Positions 24,101 to 36,100 of a DNA stretch of 64,000 nt are shown piece by piece. The position numbers were made by a program, and so were the translations under genes. Origin of the DNA: Watersipora subatra (Eukaryota > Bryozoa > Gymnolaemata > Cheilostomatida > Watersiporidae); NCBI RefSeq assembly GCF_963576615.1, contig NC_088717.1, positions 335,001 to 399,000 of the forward strand. Direction: 5' to 3'. The notes beneath the pieces are model-generated. The model searched no databases. It saw nothing but the letters and a program-made list of their open reading frames with translations, and was not told the origin of the DNA. Each line of letters begins with the position of its first letter. Position 1 is the stretch's first letter.

Positions 24101-27100
24101 CAGCAATGACCTCTAAGAGAAGAGCTACATCTGCCACTGTAGCGGCCATTGGTCCGATGTGATCAGCTGCCGGCATCATTCCTTACAAAGCGATATATAC
24201 GAACTTGTATTAACTGAATCTCATATTTGTAACTTAGAAAAGTTCTAATGGATTATCCATATTATACAATACCAGAATCTATTGATACTTGACAGCGGTT
24301 GTAGGTTGTTATCTAACTACAGTATGAATGATAGCGGAGGCCTCAAATGGTCTGTTGGCTGCACTGTTACTCGTCTGATCACAAGTTCGTTTCTCTATGC
24401 AAATCTCTTCATTATTTATTGTATTTCTTTTACTGTTTCTTCTATAATAATATTTAAGCCTCTATTAAATATTGCATTTATCTAACATGTCATATTGTAT
24501 ATCTACCTACCCTATCATGCCATAACCAGAAAACGGTCCTTCTACAAGAGGGTAAAACATTCTATTTCTAATAAATTGAGTGTAAGCTTCATGTTATAGC
24601 AAGTAACAACATAACATGACTTCCTCATCTATCATGTGTCTCTTACATCAAGATTGTATTTGAAGAGAAAACACAAAAATTTGTCAAACTTGTTCGCTGA
24701 AACTAAACCTTTGCATCGCAATAAAAGGGTTTTGCCGTATATATGTAATATAAAACTTAGGGCAATGACTGCATCTTGCAATAAATGCTAACTAATTATA
24801 TTTTGGTTTTGTCAAAGAACATTGCAGTGAATATTATGCTGAGTGAACAAAGTGATTTCAAGTTTAAGGATTTCAACGTCATCATTGTTGTTTAATTGTT
24901 GCTATAGCAACAAGGGCTTTCTGTACTCCATTTGTTGAGTGAAGGTTAATGTAGACTTTGCTAGAACAACAGTGAAAATGTTACTTTGCTCTGTGAAATC
25001 CTTTAGTTCATTGAATATAGAAGTTTTAATTATATGATGACGACATACCTAATGACCCAGTGACAGGGACGAGACCCCATGTAGGTTTCAATCCAACACA
25101 ACCGGTACAGCTGCTTGGAAGGCGTACAGAGCCACCTTGGTCGCCTCCTAAAGCCATTTCCACTTCACCAGTAGCGACGAGCACAGCACTTCCTGAGCTC
25201 GAACCACCTGCTGATCTCTCTGTGTCATGAGGGTTTCTAACTGGCCCACCATGACTTGTGAAACTGCTTCCAGAAAAACATTGATTCTCGCAGGTAGATT
25301 TGCCAATGATTGTCCCTCCTGTAATATAAAAGCTAGTATGAGGTTCTAGCAGGGTTGTGAACAGAGTGGCGAGTCAAACATTTCCACTTCCATGCGTAAA
25401 TCTGCACAAAACATTTCTGCTGAAGGTCTGGTTTTAATCGTGTTAAATTTATTTAACAAATGTATAAAATGTAGATGTGAAAACATCCAATCTTCTCTCA
25501 CTTGCTTGTAAGATTCTCGTCACCACTGTCGCGTCAAACTCTGGTGTGTATCCATCCCAGACCTTGGAGCCATTTTTAAGAGGAGTTCCAGCAACAAATA
25601 TGTTGTCCTTGATAGCTATTTTTTTACCGCTGAGTAAACCATCCCGCTCACCCTTGATAAGAACCGAGCTGGCCCTGCAGATACCAATTTATTCATAAAA
25701 TGGACTATCAATAGAACAAAGTAACTCCTTCAGAATATTCCTTTCTATTTTCACAGATTCATCATTGTTTTGTATCACCTATTAAAATGGATTGTTCATC
25801 ACTGACTCAATTTCTGCACGATTCAATAAAAAGGCATATTAATTTTTCACTTGGAAAATAAACAAACTAAAATCAACACATTATTTTCATGAAAGCGGAA
25901 AGAAACGGAGTCTGACATTAACATTTCAAAACCTGAATATTGAATTGAGTAAATACTAAATCCTTTCATTTGAGGTCTATATTTGTGTTAAAATAACAAT
26001 GAAGGACCTTCTAGCAATAATTATTGCTTACCACTACCAATAAAATTTGAAATGAAAAAAACATAAGATTAAGTTTTTGGACCTGAATTAAACCGAGTCA
26101 AAACCACCTGGTCTAAACCAGGTTGTTTAGACCTCACAACTCTATCTTATCCCTCTATGCCTCTTTATAGCAGCATCTGTACAATCAGATATTGCTACAT
26201 GTGGTGACTGCTGATTTTTAAAGTAGAAATGAATATGATGGAATTGCTAAAAGGGTTTTTCTTACTCAGCATCAGATATTTGGTTCTTAAAGATTAGAAC
26301 AGATGTCATGTCAATCATTACCCTGAAGCAGTTAATCTGTACCACTTTACTGTCTTAAATGAAACATCCACAGACAGTCTCGCAGCCATTACCAGAGTTT
26401 TTTTAAAAACAGGGCTGATATTTGACAGAGGAGTCCAAATAACATGCATTTATCTACTCTATAAACATGAACACTCTGGTATAATTTGTATCAGAAGCTA
26501 AGATAGAATATTGTAAGGCATTCAAAGGGTTATATACGTACATACCATGCATTGTAGATGTTGTCCTTGGCCGGGGGCTTCACCCCTGGAACCCTCGGGT
26601 ACAGGACAGGTATTGTCTCTTCTTCTATGTTCTGTATCTGGTCGCAACCACTCAGTGCTTCATTCAGCCATTCTAGAAAATATATAATCTTTACAAAAAT
26701 AATATCCATGTCTGTCTGTCTGAAGACACGCTTATAGCATTGAGAACAAAGATTGCACTTCACCCGAACTTTCTTGGCCAATCCCATTACCATCTGCACC
26801 ACTGCACATGGTTATTCAAATGGAAAGTAATTTAATAAGGAGGCTATAAGAGGAACAAACCTCGGTATTCCTCGAGCTCTTTTTCGTTTATGCCTAGCCC
26901 GAGGTCTTCACAGATAGTCTCAACATCTTCTTCCGTTGCGGGTTCTACCAGGGGCGTATCTGAGTACAGTAAAAAACACTTGCGACCTTTTCAGTTTTAC
27001 AGGAGGGTACGAAGCTACAAATGTTACGAATGTACGTATGTTACAATTCAATTAGTACCAAAGTACTAACTCCAAATAGATAAGCGATTGAATACTGATA

Positions 27101-30100
27101 AGAAGAGCTGATGGCTGTGTTCTGGTCAAAATGATCCTACCCTTAACCAGCTAAAGCCCAAAAGCCAAACAGATCAGAAATATTATAAATTGAGCTCTGG
27201 AAGAAACAAAAAATTTAGTTCATGAATTAATAATTTAATTAATAACAATAATTTAATATAACAGTAAAAGAGAGCAAACAGCCTTTTACAAAATATGACA
27301 CCCTCAGATGACCACATGACACCTTTACGTTAAGCCAACTATATAATGACATGTCATAGACATAGAATTTGAGTGTTCCTACAGTTGCTTAACTCTCCAT
27401 AAGAAACCATTAGGTTTCTTATAGAGATTACCATCTAAATATTAAGTCTTAGTAAAAAGTATTGTCTCTCTGATGTACTTCATCCTAGGTAAGTACCAGT
27501 ATGAGTCAAGTATAGAAGGAAAGACAGTAGCTGTTTGTGTCTCACCAAGCTTTCATCTGTTCTAGAGTAGAATCAATTGACTTGCTGCCAGTCTTCAGAA
27601 TGTGTTTGTATCACCAAACAATAAGGGTGTGAAATACCTTCTAATAATCAATCAATCATAAAACAACAATGGTAATTGATACACTTTTTTATATCATGGG
27701 AAATTCAGAACTTTTAAGGGCACCAAATATATTTGAACAAGTTTCACTTTCCTAACCTAGTATCACTCACCAGCCCCGAGTCTTAACGCATGGACCTGCA
27801 CACACAACAGACCTGTTAACAACGTGTCAAGATAGCCTGGTAAGAGAGCATTCAAACACTATAAAATAAGCCTACTGAAGTAAACCCTTCTAGGCAATAG
27901 TAGACCAACCTCAAATCAGAGGTGAGCTGATAAACCGACTCGATGGCGAGCCGATAGACAGACTTGAGGAAGAGCTGGTAAACAAGTTCGAGGGCGAGCT
28001 GATAAACAGACTAAAGAGGGAGCCGATAAACAGACTCAAGTAATCATGGTCTTCCAGCCCCTAGTGTATTTTGTCATGCAAGACTATAACCAACTTTGGT
28101 GAATTATGGCCAGGGTTTTATTGAAACTGAGACGAGCAGCTTGGTATGCCGTTCGCGTTTCTTCTTCTTGTTTAATACGGGGCGTATTACCCTAGTAGCT
28201 CGTCTATTTTGATGGGGGAACTCAACTTGCAGTACACCAAATTTATCTCATTTTAGGTGATCCCATAACTCTACCAACTTTTTTGCCTGCCATCCTAGGA
28301 GTTGGTCTGAAGGACATTTTGGTCCCTGATCCCTTGATACACAACCCCAATGTGTTCATCCAGCTCCTGGGCCTTAACCAACTCATTTTGGCGTCCTACT
28401 AGAAGAGTGGATATCGCATTTATGCATACTTGCTGCTCTTGAGACGCTTCCGAGAGAAAGGTAGCATTGGCATTGCTTTGAATCTTGGCAGATTTGCCGA
28501 CTTAGTCTGTCTGCATTGTTGTTTCAGTCCCTCATGGTGCTACAGAGTAAATTTAAATTCTGAGAGTATTTTAAACCATCGAGCTAGCTGGCCCGTTGAA
28601 GTTGAAGCTCGAAGTAACCATGGTAAGCTGGCATGGTCGGTACATATCTCAAACTTACATCCATACAGTTGCAGGCGTAAATATAATAGTGCCTTCACCA
28701 TAGGCAGTAGCTCCAGCTGCGTCATGCAATTGTCAGCTTCTTTGGGTGAGTGTATTTTGGAATAGTGCCCAATTGCTCTTACTTGACCATCTTGTTTTTG
28801 TGACAAAACTGCTCCTGAAGCCACTTGGACAGCGTCAGTATCTATTGTAGAACGAGTAGTCTGGACGAGGTTTCGAGCAGTCTGGGTATGCCAGCACAGG
28901 CACTGTCATCAGATGCTTCTTAAAAGTCTAAAAGGCATCCTGGCACTCGTCATCCCAGCAGAATCCTACTTGGGTAGAGCACAACTGACTGAGAGGTCGA
29001 GATAGTTCAGCATAACTTACAATGAACCTGCGGTAATACCAACAAGTGCCCAGAAAGGCTCTGACATCAGACTTTTGTTTGGGCATGGGCCATTCACTCA
29101 GAGCTTTAATTTCGGCAACTCCTGTCTCCACCCCATTGGCACTAACCACTTACCCCAGGTAATGCACACTCTCCCCAAAAAGTGTGTACTTATATGGCTT
29201 AAGCTTCAATCCGGCTGCCTTTAGTCTATGAAAGACTTCCAAACGTTCTAGGTCAATATCAAAATCAGCAGAGAACAAGTATGCCATTTAGGTATATCAA
29301 CAGTGTGCGCCAATGGAACTCCCGTAGAACTGTTTTCATTAGCTGTTCAAATGTAGATGGTGCTGAGGTAAAGCCGAAAGGGAGGATTTGCCACTCCCAG
29401 AGGTCCAATCTGGTTGTAAAAGCCGCAGCATCCTTTGCAGACTTTTCTACCTCCACTTGCCAGTAGCCACTGACAAGATCCAGTCTTGCCAGGTAGCTTT
29501 GCTACCATCCAAGCTGTCATCAATTCTAAAGAGGGGGTATGCATTTTTAGTCGTGAGTTCGTTTAACTTGCGGTAGTCTACACAGAAGGACCAGCTGCTA
29601 TATTTTTTCTTTCACTAACACGACGAGGAGCTCCAAGCCCCATGGCCCTCCTTGACTAAGCCGTGTTCCTTGAGCTCTTGCACTTGCTTCTTTATTTTTG
29701 CCTTTCGCACGGGGCCATGCCGGTAAGGCCTTTGTTTGATGGGCCATGCATCTCCAACAAAAGGAATAGTATGCTTGATAACAGCTGGTTTTTCCAGGTT
29801 GTACTTGCCTATACTGAAAATAGACTGCAATTATCCAGTTGCCCTTTCTTACTTGGTCATTGTTCAACCAATAAAACTACTGTCTAAAATCATTCTCAAG
29901 GTCTTCAGGCAATGTTCCGTTGGTTGATCTTATGTTTGAGTTATATTTTACCACACCGACCATTAAACAGCTTGCAATTACATGTCCCGACTTCAGCTCT
30001 ATCTCTGTCTCCAATTAGTTCAGTATACGTATACAGATATCTTGATTTTTGGGTTGATGTATTGATGAGGCTACTGCTAGCCCTACCAACCCGCCAGTGT

Positions 30101-33100
30101 GTTTTATGCACGCTGGCCCATGATTCCAAATTCAATTCAACCTAGCTTGAATAAGCTTCTTGCTCCGGGGTGGCAAGGAAGTATTGTATTTTGCCTAGAC
30201 TTTGACCTGCAAGGGCTTACCGTTGGCGGCACAGCAGTCGATTTTCTGCTTTCGGCAAACTAGCTGAATGCTTTTGAAATAAATTTGGCAGTTAAAGTTC
30301 TTGAAGAAGTCAAAATCCTACAGGATATGATTGGCTATTTCAGCAATGATAAAGATCACCTCGAATACTTCATTGCCCATCTTCAATGTGACTTTTGTTG
30401 TCCCTTCTAAGGGAACTTGCTAGCCGTCTGCCAGCACACCCTGGTCTTCAACTATAAGGGGTTGTGTGTAAGAAGATGCTTGCGAGGGGTAGCCATTGCA
30501 GGACTTTTTTGAGAATTATGGGAACCATTATCGAGAAAGAGCCTAATTTTTGTTTTTCCTACTGGAACCCGCACATAATATGAAGTGGTCGCGGATGGTT
30601 ACCAGAAACTAACTCGTATGTCATCCCTTAGGTTTGGTTCAGGTTGTCCAGGATTTATGACTGCTGAACTGATTCCTTTCCCGCCTTCATTTGCCTGCAG
30701 TCACAAGAAATATGGCCTAAACTCTGGCAATTGTGGCAGCAAATGTCCTTAAAAGTTCGAGGCTTCCTGTCGACTGCCAGCCCATTTAATAGCTCACGCT
30801 GAGTGGTTGCCAACTGCCTCTGTGATTCCACCAATCCCTGGGTTAGTTCCATTTGCAAGAAAGCAAATTTATTTAGTGTTTCTTTTTGTGAGTTGCGAAT
30901 CTCCTCAACCTACAACTCCATTTGCTTCTTCAGGTTTTGGACACCATCAGCCTTAAAACGGTGGATCCCTTTATCAGCAGTCATCATTGAGCAGTATTTA
31001 TGGATGACATCTACCGCTTCTGCGAGAAAACTTGGTGGCGACAACTGCAATGGCCATGCCATTTGTGGAACTGTTGCCACCACATACAAGACTTCCTGTT
31101 TCGCTTGTTGATCCTGCTGTTCAGTTGTTGAGTTTTGATATGCTTGTCTTGCTAATGCCATCACTTGTTCCCAAACTCTATTAATGCATTATTTTGCTTG
31201 CAGTTTCAATCCCCGCAAAAGAGTATTTCCATATCTTTAGTGAGTCCATACTGTGATTGCATGTAGCTGATCGTACATTTCCTCACATGAGTCACCAGTA
31301 GTTCCCATTGCAGCAGGGCCTTTTAGGAGTAGCCTCAATTGCAGCTTCTTCTCACCATCACTCCATCTGTAATGTTAAGCAATAGCTTCCTAGCTAGTGA
31401 TGAATGTGTCCACATTATCTGTTTTATCGAATGTGGGTTTGGGATGGGCTGAGATGCAGCTGCTTGAGTGCGCCTTTGTCGTGACAGTCATGATGTGCCC
31501 TTTCCTTTTCTAACTTTTCCTTTTTAAACCTTACCTGTCGATATGTACATGTAAACAGGCAGAGCTCATCTAGATTGCTCTAGCACAGATAATCTCACCG
31601 ATGCCACCATTAAAGTGAACCCTACTAAACAAGGGTAGACAATTCCCAAACAAGCCAACAACAGACTCGAGGGTGAGTCGACAGACAGACTTGAGGGTGA
31701 GCCGAGCCGACAGACAGACTCGAGGGCGAGCTGAAAAACAGACTTGAGGGCATGCCGATAAACAGACTCGAGAGCAAGCCAATAAACAGACTCGAGGATG
31801 AGCCAATAACAGACTCGAGAGCGAGCAGATAAACAGGCTCGAGGGAAAGCCGATAAACAGACTCGAGGGTGAGCAAATAAACAGAGGGGAAGCTGATAAA
31901 CAGACTTGATAGTGAGCCAATAACTAGACCTATGGGTGCTGCAGAGAACTTTTTCTAGTGTGCACACTGTTGCGCTGAGCTGGGCATTGGATTTGTTAGC
32001 CTCCATCAAAAAGTGAAATATAATTGCATGTTTATGCAGTCTGTCCTTAGCCAAGATGACCGGGTCACACCTGTAATAACAATTTGGGGGTCATTGATGC
32101 TTTGGGTTGGTTAGCATTGCTGGGTTATTTCATTGGCTGATGGCGGCAGGTAGTGGCTCGATTGGTGTTACTTTGTAGCTGAGCTTTTTTGGTCAGTCTT
32201 TTTAGAACCTTTCAGTGTGTCACAACTTATTACTCTGTATTAGCACTTTTTAAATTACAAGTTATATCAGCAAGCTAGAATGGCAAACCAAAGACTTCAC
32301 GGTAGTTTGGAGAATAAATAAATATCATTAAACAATCTACACTTACATCTGTTCAATTACCACTATCAGTGAATCTACTCACAACATTCTTGCTTGCTTG
32401 GGTTGCTGGCAGACCCGAAAACTGTCATAGGTGCCTTCTCCCACCTTTCACACCTTGGTAAGCCAATCGCAATAATTATTGATGTTGAGTTTTACAGTGA
32501 ACGCAACTATGATTTGCTGACTGTTATCACAATGCCAAAGTCAGAAACAGTGACAAGAATTATTCCTTTTATACTCCACTGATATCAACGCACGCAATAA
32601 GAACTCTTGGTGTTCGGCCAGTAGCACTTATAGTGAATGCAGCGATGATACGCTGGCTGATATCACACTGCTAAAGTCAGAAACAGTGACAAGAATTTAT
32701 TACTCTACTTTTCCTAGGGAAATCAAGCAAAGCTATAGTTAAAGAATGCAGTATTTTTATTGCTACTATAACTCGCAGCACAAAGCAATAACACAAACAG
32801 CAATGGCAAATTGAAGGGTTGTATAGCAAACCATGGGAAGAATCCAGTTGATTGGCTTGTAACGGCAGGGCGCAGTAACAAGGGCTATAAAAATAATGAA
32901 CCTCTTAGCCACCACGGTCTCAGGACTGAGCCTATGAGGAACCGATGCAGGCCCAGCATCCGGGAGGAGCCCGGCTACTGAGAATAAACTGAAGGACTGA
33001 GAGAAGAGACCAAAGGACCGAGAGAGAAGACTGAGAAACCAGGAGAACGCCTGTCTAAAAAAAAGGCAAAGGGGCAGCACCCAAACTACAATCAAAAATA

Positions 33101-36100
33101 TAAAAAAGGAGATTAAAGCTTTCGAAAGTCAGAGTCATAGCGCGCATGCTCTTTGCGTGTATGCTCTTTGCTTGTTGCGCATGTATATGTACATATTTAT
33201 TTATCAAATATATAGCTCATTGCCACTTACCACACGGTGTTGTTATGTGACAGCCTTGTGGAAGGTAAATGGAACCAGCAGTTTCTCTTACACTGGTGAC
33301 AGCAGTGGGATTGAAAATTTCAGCTCCACAAGACCGAGTCAAGAAGCAGGAGCATCCCTGATCCCTGGCAGCCCTTATGCTAGAGACAGCATTATCGCCG
33401 TCGGTGGTTGGCGGGCACTGCTTGAGTGTTATAATGTGGAGTTTCCTCAAGGTGGTTTTATTGTATGAGTGTTCACAAGGATAATTCAAGACGACTGCTT
33501 AGCTAGGCTGCTTGATCAGTACTGATGAGCCATAAAGATAACACCAGCTGGACCACCCATAACATTGCTTCAAGGTCACACATACACACTTAGTGCACAT
33601 ATAACACGCTCCTTTTTGGGAGGACAGTAAAACAAAACTTAAAATGTCAGTGAATACAAAAGCATAAAAATAGAAAATTTTTATAATAGAGTTTGGAGCT
33701 GAATTAACTAAAATGTATGTTGGTGGATGCAGCTCACTAAGCGAGGTTAGTGTTACATGCTCAATTTTTAAAATTAGTTTTTTGGCTGGGGGTACCTCAC
33801 CGGTGGTTTGGATATGCGACCTGACCTAGTTGTGTGCGTTGGCACAGATGGAAGTGACTGATAAATACTACTGGGCTGGTGGGTGAAGACTGAGGTATCT
33901 GATGAGGTTGAAGGCTGTGTGGCCTCTGACCTTGTGTCATTGTTGTCTACACCTTGTGCCGATCTATGTTCCACTGCCATAAAATTCTGCATGGTTCTGT
34001 TATCTAAATGCGAAGATTGCAGGGTTGTTGAGGCTTCCTTGTATGGCCTCAAGAATTTTATGTTCTTTCTAAAAACTCTACCCTTGCCGATATCCACATA
34101 AAAGCTCCTGAGTGTCTCTGCTCTATGGATGATCACACCATCTACCCAACGCCGATGGCCTAGTTAGCACCACACTCTCATGCCTACACACATCTCAATA
34201 GGTCGCCTAGCAGGGCTTGTGTTAAACATATCTTGTGACTGGCGCTTTCTGAAAACTTTCTCAATGACGTTAATGTCAACTTTTTGAAGTTTGAGCTGTT
34301 GAGGCATGAACTGAAGATTGTTTCTTAGATTTCTTGACTGTAATAGCACTGAAGTGGATGGTAATTTACTCCCCAGTGGTGTAGATCGAAGGGAGGCTAA
34401 GACATCAAACCATGTTTGATTTGATTCATGGGCCTTTTTCAGGCTGCTCTTGATAGTTTGATTCATCCTTTCAGCAAGGCCGTTAGAACGAGAATAATAT
34501 TGGCTAGATGTGATGTGCTGTATCTCAAGTTATTTTAGAAACTGTTCAAATTCAAAAGATGTAAAATACGAGGCATTATCACAAACTAGGATCTCAGGTC
34601 TACCAAAGTCAAGGAGCTGCCTACGCAGTATCTCGACAATGTTACTTGATTTTGCACTCTTCAGCTCGCAGCAGGTAGGCCATTTGGAATATCTGTCTAC
34701 CGTGACTAGATACTCCTTGCCAGCTAAGTGAAAAACATCTATTCTTACTGATTGCATTGGATACTGCGGTATGTCATATGGTTCGTAAGCACATTGTGCA
34801 TTTGCCCTAACATTCTCCTGGCATGTTGCACAACTCAACACCACATCCTGTATCTGCCCCTGATAACCTGGCCAGTACACGGAATTTTTGGCTTTCTCTA
34901 TGCACTTACTAACCCCTAAATGTCCTATGTGAATAATATCTATTACCTGCTTGTGCATAGACACTGGGATGACTATTTGACTGTTTTTAAGTATCAGACC
35001 ATCGTGTGTCGTCAAATCATATCTTGCTGCCCAAAATGGTTTCAGTGGTTCAATGCACTTGCTCCTCTTAGCTGGCCAGCCATTTCGTATGTAGCTGCTA
35101 AGGATTTGTAGAGTGCTGTCTGATTGCACTGTGCTAAGGAGCCGGTCTTTGAACGTTGAGTTTCTAAGGACACCGCTTGTGACTGAATGAATTTGTTCTT
35201 TATCTAGTGAGCTTAGCGCTTCCGCATCTTCACATAAATCTGCCAAAAAAGCACGCGATAGTGTGTCTGCAAGAACTAGAGCTTTACCCGGTTTCTGCAC
35301 AAGTGTGTAATCATATAATTGATTGCGTAGTCTCATTCTCAATAGCCTGGGACTGATATCATTAACACCCTTATTCATGATTCCTATGAGTGGAAGATGA
35401 TCCGTTTCCACCACTACATGTTGACCATATATATATTGATGGAATCTTCTTAAGCCAAACTGAACTGCTAGATATTCTTTTTCGATTTGATTATACTTTT
35501 TCTGAGTGTCTGTCAGTGTGCAGCTAGCAAACTCAATTGGCTGCCCGTTATGCATTATCACTGCACCCATGCCAAACTGACTGGAGTCCACAGATAATAC
35601 AATAGGCAGGTCTGGATCAAACATTCGCAATGCTGGAGTGGATGTCACCACAGCCTTCAGTTGCGCCCAGGACTCGCCATGTGTGCCTGACCACGACCAA
35701 GTCGCATTTTTCTGGTTAGTTCTCTCAGCGGGGTGGTTATGTCTGACATATTAGGGCAAAACTTTGAGAGATAAGTTGCCATTCCAAGCAATCTACGAAC
35801 ATCTTCCACATTTTGTGGTTGAGGCATGTCAATGACTGCTTTGATCTTAGCTGGATCAGGCTTGATGACCCCATCTCCAATTATGTGACCTAGATATTTT
35901 ATGTGCTTTTGTCTGAATGTACACTTTGACTCATTTAACCGGATGTTCCTTTCTCTGCACCTCTCTAGCACTGATTTAAGGATTGCGGCATGTTCAGCCA
36001 TTGTGGGTGCATGAATCAAGAGGTCATCGACATAGCACTCAACGCCTTTTATATCCTCAAATAGTTCAGAAACTGTGCGACAAAATATCTCTGGGCTTGA

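Noticed and set aside
28250..28540. Integrase of gypsy element A
   Set aside because: Searched by eye on the minus strand for the HHCC finger and DN motif; neither was found.
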